Source: Nansenia antarctica (lineage: Eukaryota; Chordata; Actinopteri; Argentiniformes; Microstomatidae). Taken from it: DNA of 64,000 nt. Location: positions 97,720,052-97,784,051 of the forward strand of contig OZ022339.1 of the NCBI GenBank assembly GCA_963989245.1, given 5' to 3'. Of the stretch, positions 1 to 47,279 are shown in pieces (the first letter of the stretch is position 1; every line of letters starts with the position of its first letter). The position numbers and the translations under genes are program-made. The notes beneath the pieces are model-generated. The model saw only the letters and a list, made by a program, of their open reading frames with translations. It was not told the DNA's origin and made no database searches.

Positions 1-485
1 AAGCGATGTTGTTGATCCGGTCATCAAAGCGATCACCTGCGGTGGCCATAGCAACTCATCTCTCTTCATAATGGGTATGGATCCCAAACAAATAGAGTGC
101 TTGCCTTTTTGTCTCTCTCTCTCTCTCCCCCCCCCCACTCAGTCTCTCTCTCTCTCTCTCCCCCCCCCCCCACTCAGTCTCTCTCCCTCTCCCTCTCTGT
201 CTGTACTCATCAGATTGAAGATAACTCATGCCCACACATTTTATTCTCTTTTAATTTCTTTGTATTAACACTGGCAGGCACTTTCACCACACGTTTAGTC
301 TATTCTATTCTATTCTGTTCTGTTCTGTTCTATTATTTTCTGGTTAGCAAGTCGAGCAAGGCCCAGTTTATTGTTGTCTTTTTTGCTGTATTACTGTTCA
401 CATTGAATTATAATTTAATAAGTAATTGTTGTGACTTGTTGTAGTCCCTACATCTTACGATTGAAGCTGTAAAAGCTAATGTAGT

Positions 486-620
486 CCTCTGCGGCTTAGT
501 TGGTAGAGCACGGAGCTCTAGGTTGTGGGTTCGATTCCTGCTGTGACCATTATGCACTCACTGCGACAAGTAAGTCGCTTTGGATTAAAGCGTCCGCTAA
601 GTGGCATTTATTATTCTATA
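486..620 (+). mobile_element. tRNA-derived SINE fragment (V-SINE-like)
   Basis: A tRNA-like head (GGCTTAGTTGGTAGAGCA then GGTTCGATTCC, resembling A and B boxes) is joined to GTCGCTTTGGATTAAAGCG, the common 3' tail of fish SINEs. The central part is short or missing. Confidence 0.65.
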
Positions 621-734
621 TTCGATTGCCTTTCATCTCATCTCACTTCAATTGGTATTGAAGTGGAAAGGAAGATTGGTTATTGCATTTTTAGGAATAT
701 TTCACGGCAGTGCTTGATGATAATTGATTTCCTG

Positions 735-806
735 CCTGACGTGGTCTGTGTATGATGTGAGCTGTATGGGGAAGGTCTGTGTATGATGTGAGCTGTATGG
801 GGAAGG
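735..806 (+). repeat. Two-copy tandem repeat, about 31 bp
   Basis: TGTGTATGATGTGAGCTG followed by TATGGGGAAGG occurs twice in a row. Confidence 0.8.
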
Positions 807-1120
807 TAATAACCCCCGGTAGGAATGGGCTTTTGATCTATCATTTAGGAGATGAACGTGCGCGGGGCCGATCGCATAATATCATTGCGGAGTCGGACGC
901 AGATGAAGACGTAGAGAGAGATCCTCCTCAGGATGGAGGAGGGTGAAGCGGTTCCAATCACTAGAGTCTTCAGCCCTCTGCATTTGCCCTGCATTGTGCT
1001 AGCCATTGTTACTGAATCACAGTTAATAATACACACACGTACTATATCGTTGTGCTCCGTCTCTTTCTCTTTCTTCGTCCTGTGCCAGGGCTACTCGAGG
1101 GCAACCACACGTTCGTGACG

Positions 1121-1355
1121 TTAGAATTATAAGGTTCTATCTCAATTTTTGTCAATTTTTTTTTTTACAGAATCTGATCCATTAGGTGTTTATTAATGCC
1201 TGTGTGGTGTTATTTTTAAAATGTTGACATTTTTGAGTTAGTAATTCCTAAAATACAAAGGTTCCATCTCACAAAACATAATGGGATGTAAAAACTTTGA
1301 CGCGGCTCAATATCTCTGAACTACCCTAAACGGAGATAGAACCGTATCATTCTAA
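1121..1355. mobile_element. Short MITE with terminal inverted repeats
   Basis: TTAGAATTATAAGGTTCTAT at 1121 is mirrored by the reverse complement ending at 1355 (TTAGAATGATACGGTTCTAT), about 23 bp with three mismatches, around an AT-rich core with no coding capacity. Family not recognised. Confidence 0.6.
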
Positions 1356-1747
1356 ACTCACGCGTTGTAGATTTGCCTGGTACCACAGCAATGCTTTGAA
1401 ACACATTTTTAAAATATATGTTTGTTCTACAAAGCAGTAAAACCTTCACACTTGCTGTGCTCATCTTTAAATCCTCCTGCCCCCCCACCCCCCCACCCCA
1501 TCCCTCCTCCCTCTCTGTATGCCTCCTATCTACCCTTCTCCTCCTATCTACAACCCCTCCCCCTCCCTCTGGCAGCCCAAATTGGAGCACTAATTGAACA
1601 TAACCATATGTTGAATTAAACATGCATCCAGCACAGGCTGAGGGGGGCTTTTATTAGATTTAAAAAAGCCCTCTGAAGAAATGTTACAAAGTTTTAATTT
1701 ATGATAATGTTGAATCAGGTTCATTTAGGCACACAGGCCCTCCCGCT

Positions 1748-1999
1748 GGTGCTAACCAGGGAGGCTATTGGTGAAGTTAGGGGGAGGGGGGGGGGGGGAG
1801 GGGGAGCGATGCAATATGGGAGAAATAAGGAGATGCTGTAGCTTTCAAGTTGATGACTGGATGCTGGTGCTAACCAGGGAGGCTATTGGTGAAGTTAGAG
1901 AGAGAGGGGGAGATTGGGGCGAGGGGGGGGGGGGGGGGGGGAGCAGTGCAATATGGGAGAAATAAGGAGATGCTGTAGCTTTCAAGTTGATGACTGGAT
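1748..1999 (+). repeat. Tandem duplication of about 120 bp
   Basis: GCTAACCAGGGAGGCTATTG through GATGACTGGATGC occurs twice back to back, each copy with an expanded G/GA run in the middle. Confidence 0.85.
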
Positions 2000-2045
2000 G
2001 CACTGATCAAAAGGCTGTTTTATATACCCCTCAAAGTGTGTGGGA

Positions 2046-2080
<35 letters not shown>

Positions 2081-2533
2081 TGTGTGTGTCTCATCTGTGA
2101 GACAGAGAGGTTCCATCCTGAACAGGGTGTGTGTGTTTCTTATCTGGCTGAGCTGTGTGTTTGTGTTTGTGTTTGCGTGTGCGTGTGCGTGCGTGTGTGT
2201 GTGTGTCCTCCAGGAGTCAGCCACTTGCAGGCTCAATAATGACTCATTTGTTCATGTTGAATGACAATCACCCTAGAAGTCTGCACTAATACATCAGGTG
2301 CCTTCTGTCGCAGTGAGTTAGAGTAGAGTGATGTGTGTCATTTCTTTGATGGATGAGTGGCCCTTTCAAGCTGCAGGTCTGTGTACTATAATGAGACTAG
2401 GACAGCGAGTGTGTGGCAGTATAAGAGGATTAACACACCACCCAATGTTGACCTACACCGGTTTGGATTGTCCTTGCCAACACACATCATGCTCTCCCTC
2501 TACTTCTCCCTCTATCTCTATCTAGCCTCTCCA

Positions 2534-2582
<49 letters not shown>

Positions 2583-2707
2583 TACACACACGCAAATGCT
2601 TTACAGTACTTTTAACTCCTCTGCTTTAGAGTAGCAGCTTATATCCATAGCAGACCCACACTGGCCCTTAGGGAGTTCTTAGGGAGCCTGCTGAGGTTTG
2701 AACAAAG

Positions 2708-3159
2708 AACACACTGCTAGATAGACACTACAAATAGACTCTTACTGAATATATAGCTACACACACAATAACACACTGCTAGTTAGACGCTACAAATAGA
2801 CTCTTACTGAATGTATAGCTACACACACAATAACACACTGCTAGATAGACGCTACAAATAGACTCTTACTGAATCTATAGCTACACACAAGAACACACTG
2901 CTACAAATAGACTCTTACAACATGTATAGCTAAACACAAGAACATAGTGCTTTAAATAGACTCTTACAACATGTATAGCTAAACACAAGAACATAGTGCT
3001 TTAAATAGACTCTTACAACATATATAGCTACACACACAATAACACACTGCTAGATAGACACTACAAATAGACTCTACTGAATGTATAGCTACACACAAGA
3101 ACACATTGCTACAAATAGACTTACAACATGTATAGCTAAACACAAGAACACACTGCTAT
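2708..3159 (+). repeat. Minisatellite, unit about 62 bp, about eight copies
   Basis: Units built on ACACTGCTAGATAGACGC, TACAAATAGACTCTTACTG and TATAGCTACACACA repeat head to tail, with shortened copies in the middle. Confidence 0.85.
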
Positions 3160-3369
3160 GTCCTGGGCTGAGTCTGAGTCTAAGCGTGTCTGAGTGAGAG
3201 TATGTGTGTGTGCGTGTCTCTAGCTCTGCCAGCTACCTGTCTAGCTTGCACTACAGGAACGTCAGCCTCCATCCCATTATTTGATAACGGATCAAGAAAG
3301 CTGGGAAGAGTCACGCACCGTTATAAATTACAGAGGAAGCGCAGTATTTGTGTGCTTGTGTGATCTTAC

Positions 3370-3560
<191 letters not shown>

Positions 3561-3863
3561 TGTTTGTTTGTTTGGGGGTATGTGAACTGCTTCACTTTCC
3601 CTGGGACAGTCCATCCATTAACTCCCCCTTAATCCTTTCACACTGGGCCTGCGTAGGTGTAATGGACTGCGGGCACACACACTTGCTTCTTTTCCCCGGA
3701 GGCGATGGCAGTTGTTTTAGACTTTAGAGCTTCCACGATAGCTTTGAGAACATCACCTCGTTTGCTGTTCCTCTCTCATTGCCTCTCCTCTCCTCCTCCT
3801 CCTCGCTTGACGCCAACATCTTATCACACAGAGATGAAACTGCTGTGCTGCCGTGAGGCCGAG

Positions 3864-3864
3864 C

Positions 3865-3902
<38 letters not shown>
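3864..3902 (+). repeat. CAA trinucleotide repeat, about 13 copies
   Basis: Uninterrupted CAA run in intron. Confidence 0.95.
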
Positions 3903-4586
3903 CCCTAACAACCCAAACCTAAAACACCACAGCTACTCTACAGTTTTCCCTCAGGGCTAGGGAAGAGAGGGTGAGAGAGAGGGTGGGAGAGGGAAGGGGA
4001 GAGAGAGGGTGGGGGGAGAGTGAGAGAGCTAGATTTTAATAAGTATTAATCTGATTATAGTAGGAAGGAACCACAACATGAAAGTAGCTGAAGAGTGTGA
4101 TTACAGCGAATCACAGCAGCCCGTGTTGACGGAGCCATGTAGAATGATAATGATGTCATTAACAGAGGATTGTAATGTAGAACGCTTTTCCTACATGTTC
4201 ATCGTACAGATTTAATCATCCGTCTCAAAGCTGCATCTGGCTCCTTCATCAGAATCGCTACATTGGCGCTCTGGCTAATGCATTCATAGATTTACTGCTC
4301 GCTAGGTTTTATAAGGAAATGCAATTAATATCCAGTAATAAATGCAAGGGGGGGTGGGTATCGATGAGGGAATTAGCCCCTGACCGTACAGAACGAGGGG
4401 GAGCGTTCCAGTTCTTGTGTTCCGTCTGACAGTTATCGCTTGAGTCGCTGTGAAATGAATGAATTAATCAACTCTTCAACACCGGCCCAACCAGACACCA
4501 GACACCAACCCGTCATCCTCTGGTATTCCATAGCTGTCTCTTCCTCCAATCCTAAGAGGTTGGCATATATCCCACCAGGGCCACTG

Positions 4587-4633
<47 letters not shown>

Positions 4634-4944
4634 GTATTATGAATGTTCCCTGTTCTGATGCCAGTGATTGAGCTGTCCAGGGGTATTATCCCTCCTGAGC
4701 CTCCTCAGTGTTTCTCATCACGGTGGGAGAATAGTAGAACACACCCTGGTGGATGCCACTCACGTTAAGTGCTCTTTTTCTTCTGAGCCGCCATTTACTG
4801 ACTCGTCCCTACAGACGCTGCCTGTCTCTGCCACACGATGACACAGAGTGTTGGAGTAAGCAGCTCTGGACACACAGCAGCATACAGTCAGACAAGGCTC
4901 TTGTGACATGTAAACGTGAGGAAGCGCCCCTTCCAACGTTCCTT

Positions 4945-4950
<6 letters not shown>

Positions 4951-5024
<74 letters not shown>

Positions 5025-5044
5025 CTCTCTCTCTCCCTCTCCCT
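4951..5044 (+). repeat. CT microsatellite
   Basis: About 90 bases of near-perfect CT. Confidence 0.95.
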
Positions 5045-5248
5045 AGCCTGGTAACATTAAGCCGTTGTGATGCTGTTAGCACTGACGGCTGCCATCATAT
5101 CTCCCCTTAAGTGGGATGGTGCGTCTGGACTCGTCTGAGAGCCAGTTGTGCTCCGGCTTCAGCTTCAAAGGCGTGACGTTGTCAACGAGCAGATAAACGC
5201 CTCCCCCGGGACTCTGAAGAGGTGTCTGACTGACAGTCTGACTACACA

Positions 5249-5299
5249 CACTACATTACACACACACACACACACAGACACACACACGCAAATGTGGGT

Positions 5300-5336
<37 letters not shown>

Positions 5337-5345
5337 AATGTGGGT

Positions 5346-5390
<45 letters not shown>
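5249..5390 (+). repeat. CA microsatellite with two embedded unique units
   Basis: ACGCAAATGTGGGTCCACAC occurs twice within CA repeats, indicating tandem duplication of the interruption together with its flanking repeat. Confidence 0.9.
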
Positions 5391-5392
<2 letters not shown>

Positions 5393-5903
5393 GGCAGACA
5401 GGCCATCTGGCCCTCCTGTCAGTAGTTCACATGTACATGGGCTGCTTCACAAACATTTGAATCCTGCCCCCCCTCCCCCCTCCCCCCTACCCCCTACCCT
5501 CCAAAGCCTCCACAGTCTTTAGCCCAGTAAGTGATTTACTGACGTTTCCTATGGCTCTAGAGCCGTACATCATGGATTTGCCTTGTTCCAGATTCAGGGA
5601 ATCCCCCCGCGGGGGAGCCGTCTCTCTGATGCGTGCTAATGATGCTAAGTTAGTATAATGGTGCTTCCCAGTAAATGCTACATTAGCTCGCTGCTGCAAA
5701 ATGGCTCAATATGCCGGATTGCCGGGGTACCACAGAGGGGGGGCCAAGGGGACATGCCGGGTGGAGTGGAGCTGTTCGTTCTACAGAGATGCTGCATGGC
5801 GACAGATAGTTTGTCATAAACATCATTATTCACCAGCAAGATACATACTGCGTGATCCACCGGGGCTTTTCTTTTACATTGATACTTGTATATGTATGTA
5901 AAT

Positions 5904-6084
5904 CAGTGGAGGCTGGTGGAGGTAGAAATCATAGGACAGGGTCATATTAAAAAATGTGATACCATTTCCTCATTCCGTTCCGCGCATGAGCCCGTGCTCC
6001 GATTTCTACCTCCACCAGCCTCCCCTGATGTAGTACTGTATTGCAGTATACAGTATTTACATCAGGGGAGGCTGGTGGAGGTAG
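5904..6084. mobile_element. MITE copy (GGAGGCTGGTGGAGG family) plus an extra inverted end
   Basis: Runs from CAGTGGAGGCTGGTGGAGG at 5904 to the inverted end CCACCAGCCTCCCCTG at 6027. A second lone terminus in inverted orientation follows at 6058-6084, making a 27-bp perfect palindrome (6006-6032 with 6058-6084). Related ends recur across the window. Confidence 0.75.
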
Positions 6085-6137
6085 ATTATATATGTATATA
6101 CATATAGAAAGTACATAGCTTATTGTTTGTCTGCTCC

Positions 6138-6208
6138 ATTGACATTTACATTGACATTACATTTTTGCCATTTAGCAGAGGGCTTTTATCCGAAGCGACT
6201 TACAGCAA
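6138..6208 (+). mobile_element. SINE/LINE 3'-tail fragment
   Basis: CATTTAGCAGAGGGCTTTTA followed by TCCGAAGCGACTTACAG is the reverse complement of the common fish SINE 3' tail. Confidence 0.65.
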
Positions 6209-6977
6209 ATATTCTGTGTTTGTCTATGTAAGTGAATCATCTATCCCATCAGTCATAGCAAGAAAAAGGTAATCTATGACCACTAGCTAGGCTTCTATGA
6301 AAGGCTGTGAATTGCAGCCTCAGTCTCCTGTTAGACCAGCGTCCTCTGAGGCGTGGCTGAAGGGCGTTCTCATTACGGTTCAGGTGTTTGTGGGCATTTA
6401 ATCGACGTCTCGCTCACGTTTCAGAGACCACGCCTGCTGATGCGTGGCTCGTTGGCGAGCGTTTCCGTGGCCACGGCTCCTCGGCTGATGTGTTAAACCA
6501 CAGTGTCTTATTTGATATCACGCTCCAGAAAGTTAGGGGGAGGGGGGGCGTAATGGTGTTTTTGTGTGTGTTTGTGTGCGTGTGTGCGTGCGTGCGTGCG
6601 TGCGGTGTGTGTGTGTGTGTGTGTGTATCCCTGTGTGTGTTTTAGATCATGTGCTCTGCTTTACTCAACTGAGTTCAATAGTGTCTCTCTACAAGGTCGA
6701 AGTGATGTGTGTTTATCGCCTTGCTCCATCTATTGCCTGTCCAGTACCAGGCCGGGGGATGGATAGGGTGGGACAGAGGTTTGGTCAGAGGGAGGACAGA
6801 ACAGAAGCTATCGCCAACAGGTCCTGAAGGTCCTGAAGTGAATTGAATTCCAATTAGGCTATTGAAAAAAAATTGGTTTCAAACGGTTTTTCCAATAAAT
6901 ACATTTTAAAAATCAGAGTATCTGGGTGTACCTAGGTTTCCAATGGTCAGCAACTTAACGTTGTGTTCTTCTTTACT

Positions 6978-7240
6978 ATGAATGAATGAATGAATGAATG
7001 AATGAATGAATGAATGGTCTTTATTGTCATTGCTATAGTACAGGTACCAAACAACGAAATTTGGGAGGGGTGGCTCCCCTGGTGCTAGGAAAGAAAAAAA
7101 AAAACTAAAAAAACAAGAAGGGAAAGGAGCTGGTTTACATAAATAAAGGCTATGTACACTATCCACTATACTATACTGTACAGATAAAACGACTAGGGTT
7201 GTCATATTGCACATAGTGTTATTGCACATTCATTTAAAGT
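6978..7240 (-). mobile_element. LINE 3'-tail-like fragment with GAAT repeat
   Basis: A GAAT tetranucleotide run is followed by GGTCTTTATTGTCATTG and CAACGAAATTTGGGAG, the pattern of antisense fish non-LTR retrotransposon tails. Confidence 0.5.
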
Positions 7241-7536
7241 GTCGCAGTTTGCAGGCTTGAAATGTACACATTTGTGCCTCAGCACTACACCTGATTTTTT
7301 CAATCCAGCTATGCATTTAGAAAGCATTTTTCCCCTATTCCCAGCTCCGTTACCCTGCTCCCCTGTACCTCTGCTTTCAGTCTCTGTGTTCTGCACCTCT
7401 CTGACGATCTTGTGTAGAGGGATACCCCCCAGAGAACACAGAGTGAGAGAGAGAGAAAGAGAAGGGAGCTTAGACTTAGAGGTGATATCACCTCAGTGTG
7501 AAGTGCGTGTGTGAGTACATGTATGTGTGTTAGTTC

Positions 7537-7581
<45 letters not shown>

Positions 7582-7829
7582 GGGTTGATGATATCTGACT
7601 TTCTCGATGTGAGAGAGTAGGAAACCTCCCCTGATACTGTAGCTAGCAGTAGCCGCTGACCTCAGGTCTCTTCTACAGATTTCACTTCTGAATACTGTGT
7701 TCGCTCATTCTCCCGAAGGAGAGAGAGAGGAGAGGAAATGATACCATACCGGCTGCTGCTGTTTACAGTTGGCATAACATGGCCAAACGAGCTCTGTGCT
7801 TCCGAGGCCAAGGTGTTATTATTGTATCG

Positions 7830-7995
7830 CAGGGGAGGCTGGTGGAGGTAGACATTTTTAGGAGGCGCTCATTGTAATGCATGAAATCGATTCCATTCCA
7901 TTCATTACAGTGTGTCTATGATACCATTCCTCATTCCATTCCGTTGCATTACAATGAGCCCGTCCTCCAATTTCTGCATCCACTAGCCTACCCTG
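7830..7995. mobile_element. MITE copy, GGAGGCTGGTGGAGG family
   Basis: Left end CAGGGGAGGCTGGTGGAGG, inner CATTACAATGAGCCCGTCC near the right end, and a diverged right inverted end near 7980-7995. Confidence 0.75.
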
Positions 7996-8330
7996 CTGTA
8001 CAGTATGGGCTGTCTATGAGCAAGAGAGACATATCATAGCCAGCATGCACAAAAGCTCACAGTCACTAACAAGACAAATAATATCTTTAATAGTAGTTTA
8101 ATAGTCATTTGTGAAACTATCCCTAGGATTTTACTATTTTTAATCACACTTATACTACACTATAGCCTCTGGTTCTACCACCTCAGAGCTTACACAATTT
8201 GTATATCTTGCTTTTTTCTCAATCTTAAAGCTCTTTACGTTGTTGCTAGTGGGCACTGCGCTGTGTGAACCCACTTTCAATGCATATCTTATGTGCTTGT
8301 TCACCTTCAACAATCTCTCACCCTGCTCAA

Positions 8331-8331
8331 C

Positions 8332-8375
<44 letters not shown>

Positions 8376-8469
8376 CAGACAGACAGCAGGACACACACAC
8401 AGACAGACAGACAGCAGGACACACACACACACACACACAGACACACACAGACAGACAGCAGGACACACA

Positions 8470-8518
<49 letters not shown>

Positions 8519-8545
8519 GGATGACCAGGAAAATATCTGATCCTC
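8331..8545 (+). repeat. CA/CAGA microsatellite with unique edge CTGGGATGACCAGG
   Basis: Composite CA and CAGACAGACAGCAGGA repeats, ending in a unique edge that recurs inverted at 13544-13576 next to a TG tract. Confidence 0.9.
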
Positions 8546-8702
8546 TAATTGCCTCTTTGTTTATTTGTTGACTTAATTAAATCATCCAAATACGAGAGGG
8601 GTGATTAGTATGCAGCCACAAAACGAGCAGCAAATCCAATTGGCTATTATTGTAATCAGCCCCTGGTGTGAGGCGTGGGAGGAGGTGGGGGGCAAACTGT
8701 AG

Positions 8703-8772
8703 TGGTGAAGTACACACTCTAGAAAGTACACACACTTGAAAGTACACACACTGGAAAGTACACACTGGAAAG
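8703..8772 (+). repeat. Short tandem repeat GTACACACACTGGAAA
   Basis: Four to five imperfect copies. Confidence 0.7.
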
Positions 8773-8902
8773 TGGAATGACACATATGCCCTTTCCCTCA
8801 CAACACTGTAATACACTGTATATAAATCACATTGATCTAGTCCTGTGGGAAAATGGGAGAATGTCACTCTTGGATCGAGGCATTTTGCTGTGGGTGCATA
8901 GT

Positions 8903-8943
<41 letters not shown>

Positions 8944-9150
8944 AATCTTGAATAGGTAAGAAGGCTAAAGTAGTATTCATCATCTATTGTGAACAGTCAG
9001 CAGTGTTCAGTACGTGAGTGCTTGGGTGGAAGGTAGCATGTTTCTGAGTGATTATGTGTGAGGGTATGTTCATGTTTATGGATGTTTTTCATAATTTCGT
9101 GTTTATACTGTCAGTCTTACTGTAGTCTTGACTCTGTTAGCACTACACTG

Positions 9151-9160
9151 TGTGCGTGTG

Positions 9161-9200
<40 letters not shown>

Positions 9201-9220
9201 TGTATGACTGCATGTGTGTT

Positions 9221-9275
<55 letters not shown>
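9151..9275 (+). repeat. TG microsatellite
   Basis: Interrupted TG repeats with GCATG and TATG interruptions. Confidence 0.9.
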
Positions 9276-9974
9276 ATATGAGACCTTCCCTCTCACCCCC
9301 ATGTCTGTGTGTTTGCCGAGGCCTCTTCATAAAAATACTTTAAAACTCAATACCTTCAGAGGCTCCACAGGGCAGTTATACCTTCAGTTCAACTGACCCT
9401 ATTAAGAATGGGCACGCCGCTTCACCGCGGCGTACTGGAACCCATTAAGAGTCGTAGGAGCCGGGGCTAGGCCACAGGCCATCTGGGCTAGCAAAGAGAA
9501 ATCAATGGGGTTACCCAGACACGGGGTAGGTTACACAGGCAACTGCTCTGCTCTCTCTCTCTCTTTAGCATGGCGCTAGCAGCTAGCACTTAGCCCCGGA
9601 GGCACAGTGCCTGGAGGTAGACTGACTGTGGTTCAGACACCAGGAGCCTGCTGTTTGCTCAAAGACAGCTGCTCTCATCTCTCTTCCAAACATCTCTCTG
9701 TCTGCACAGAAGCTTTGTGCTCGTGTCCTGTGTGTGTGTGATCTTATACTGCACTCTCGCTCCAGGTTCTACCACCTCCCTCAATACGCCTTTCTTCTCT
9801 GCTCTGCTTCTTATTTATTTCCTCTTGCCTCTGGTGCGTTTTTGTCCAATGTACTCCATTTTCCTCTCTTGATCTCTTCAGCTCTGAGGCTCCCTACCCT
9901 GTGTGGACTGAATATCTTTGCATACAGCTTGTACTACCTCGCACATTGATGATGTCTAGACCTCAGCCAACTCT

Positions 9975-10050
9975 TTCTCGCTCTCTCTCTATCTCTCCCC
10001 CCTCTCTCTCTTCTCTCTCTCTCTCCCCCCCTCTCTCCCCGCCCTCCCCC

Positions 10051-10095
<45 letters not shown>

Positions 10096-10110
10096 ATCTG
10101 TCTCTCTCAC

Positions 10111-10163
<53 letters not shown>
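9975..10163 (+). repeat. CT tract leading into the LA4-6 exon
   Basis: About 190 bases of CT with C-rich interruptions, running to within about 8 bases of the exon; it forms the polypyrimidine tract of that acceptor. Confidence 0.9.
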
Positions 10164-10167
<4 letters not shown>

Positions 10168-10168
10168 G

Positions 10169-44980
<34,812 letters not shown>

Positions 44981-45232
44981 GGGGCGCAGCTTGTCCCCGT
45001 CCCGCCCCTGAACCCCCCGTACCACCCCCCCCTCTCCCCCGCCGCCACACAGTATCCCGTGGCGACCACTCTACAGTGGAGGAGGGGGTGGACAAGGAGA
45101 GAGAGCCTGCTCCAACCACATACCCTCCCCAATGGATGGGACAGCGGGGGTTGGGGGGGGGGGGAGGTTATTTTACTTATACGTGTACCCCCTCCTGTGT
45201 ATCTAAAACACGTGTCCCTCTCTCTCTCCTAA

Positions 45233-45234
45233 CT

Positions 45235-45269
<35 letters not shown>

Positions 45270-45293
45270 TACTACCACTACTACTACTACTGT
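45233..45293 (+). repeat. TAC trinucleotide repeat
   Basis: TAC/ACT run in the presumed 3' UTR. Confidence 0.92.
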
Positions 45294-45832
45294 TGTCCCC
45301 TGCTCCTCTCCTCTCCTCTCCCTTGGTGTTAGCAGTAGTGGTGTTGGCTGCTCAATGATAACTAACCTCAGTGCACATGTAAATAGATGGCCTGGGCACC
45401 TTGCTGGAGTGTGCCTAGGGAAGGGCCAGCTGTGTTTTGGATTTTGTTGTGATTTATTTATTGTCTGTTGTGTTTGCTGGTGTAAATAATGATAAAGAGG
45501 ACCAGGCCTGCGTCACAGAGGGTACGGTACCGGTACGCATGGGTGGAACCAGAGGTGGAGGCAGTGGTGGAAGGGGGGGTAGGGATTGGTAGTGGGGGGG
45601 GGGGGGGTTTGTGTGAGGAGAGGCACAGGAAAAATCAGCAGGGCAGAACTTGGGAGAGGGGGATTATGGGTAATCTGCTCTGCTGGCATCAGAGGTACAC
45701 ACAAGTTAGGTAATGAACAATGCAGGGACAGGGGGGTGGGGTGGGGGTGTGGTGGTCATTTAAAAACAAAAACGTAGAAAAAAAAATCATTGAGGTACTG
45801 GGTGTGCACTGCACATGTTTTGCTGTTGTTAA

Positions 45833-45835
<3 letters not shown>

Positions 45836-45892
<57 letters not shown>
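45836..45892 (+). repeat. TG microsatellite
   Basis: Pure TG followed by GAGTGAGTGAG. Confidence 0.93.
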
Positions 45893-45898
<6 letters not shown>

Positions 45899-46201
45899 TG
45901 AGTGAGCGAGCAGGAGGTCTCTTACTGGTAGCCTGCCAGTTGTACAGACCGAGAAGAGCAGACAGGGACGCTCTAGAAGTCCCACATGAAATATTTAAAG
46001 CACTGAGTTTAATGGAGGGAACATGACGAAAACCTGCAGAGCGAATCTCAACTCAAGTGTGCGTTTGTCTGTGTTGTCAGCGTTGAGAGCACCGGACCTG
46101 CATCGGATTGGGATCGGCGGGAACACATACTTGATGTTATTGAGTTGGATAGACGTTCACCAGTCAGTCACTTTGATCTACTAACTTCCATCAGCGCTAC
46201 A

Positions 46202-46313
46202 CCAGGTTACCATACAGTGAGTCTTCCATACGCAGAGTAACCAACAGGCTGAGCCCTTTTACATGACCAGTGTCACTCAGTAGAAGGACTGGACAGGTGG
46301 TCCATGGACAAAC
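46202..46313 (+). repeat. Direct duplication, copy 1
   Basis: CAGGTTACCATACAGTGAGT through ACTCAGTAGAAGGACTGGAC, matching 47549-47665 at high identity. The piggyBac element begins 10 bases after this copy. Confidence 0.85.
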
Positions 46314-46323
46314 ACAGAGATGT

Positions 46324-47239
46324 TTAAAGGTCCCATATTATACTTTTTTTTCAACAAGTTGATCTAGGTCTCTGGGGTCCCCAAAACATGTCGTTGAAGT
46401 TTTTTTTAATGGAAAATACCACTCAGATTGGAATCTAAAGGCATTCTAGCATGCTTCGATTCCACTCTTTTTCAGACCCGTTCTCGACGGGCTGTTTCTG
46501 TGTCTGTTGCTTTAAATGTCATTTATTCAATCAATTATTGAAAAACGAACTCAGTACACAGAACATTTACTTTGAGTGTAACTTGTGTTGTGACATACCA
46601 AAAGTTTGTAAATACAGTATAGTCCCAGTGCTAAAAAAGCGACATTTACCTAGTGAGTCTCAGTGTTCAGAATACAATGCGAGATTATATGACCGCAAAA
46701 GGAGAGACAGAGGGCTTTTGACAGTATTCATATTCATACTGGAACTGCAACGGAGCTGCAGGATTGTCACTAATACTAGTGTTACAGTAATGCTAAGTGT
46801 ATCTGTGTATCAGAATGGTCGTATTAGCACACACACTGCTCGGCTACGACAGCTTTATGGTCTGAGCAAGTTGCTGGGTGCCCAATGTTGCCAAATAAGG
46901 AATTCCTGCAGTTTGACCATTTCTTTTATTCACACATGTATCGTTAAACTAATACCGTAAACGAGGATTGTGGATCCTGCGGCCGTGGGCAGAGTTATTC
47001 AAATGGGGGCGGTATAATTCTAATGAAACCCCTCTGGAAATAGCAGCACATCTGAATTCCATGTTTTCTGAAATAGGCAGCCCACAAAACACTGACTGGG
47101 TTGTTTTATTTTGCAGTGTGTATGTTAGTAGGCCCATCAGAGACCCAACTGTATGTTTGTATGTTAGTAGGCCCATCAGAGACCCACATGTATGTGCACA
47201 AGCACTGAAAAATATTTTTTCATAATATGGGACCTTTAA
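46324..47239. mobile_element. piggyBac-type non-autonomous element
   Basis: TTAA target site at 46324-46327 and 47236-47239 bracket AGGTCCCATATTAT and its inverted copy ATAATATGGGACCT. The TTAA duplication and the terminus are those of a common fish piggyBac-derived MITE family. A 169-codon frame inside (46451-46960) matches no protein I know. A 38-bp internal duplication (GTTAGTAGGCCCATCAGAGA) lies near 47117-47192. Confidence 0.8.
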
Positions 47240-47279
47240 GAGAACGTATCCATTGTTTGGTTTATAGTGTTTAGAATTA

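Noticed and set aside
486..560. tRNA gene
   Set aside because: The A- and B-box-like sequence is followed by the SINE tail rather than a complete cloverleaf; best read as a SINE head.
8331..8545. CRISPR-like array or other spaced direct repeats
   Set aside because: Spacing and composition are those of dinucleotide and tetranucleotide microsatellites; no unique equal-length spacers anywhere in the window.
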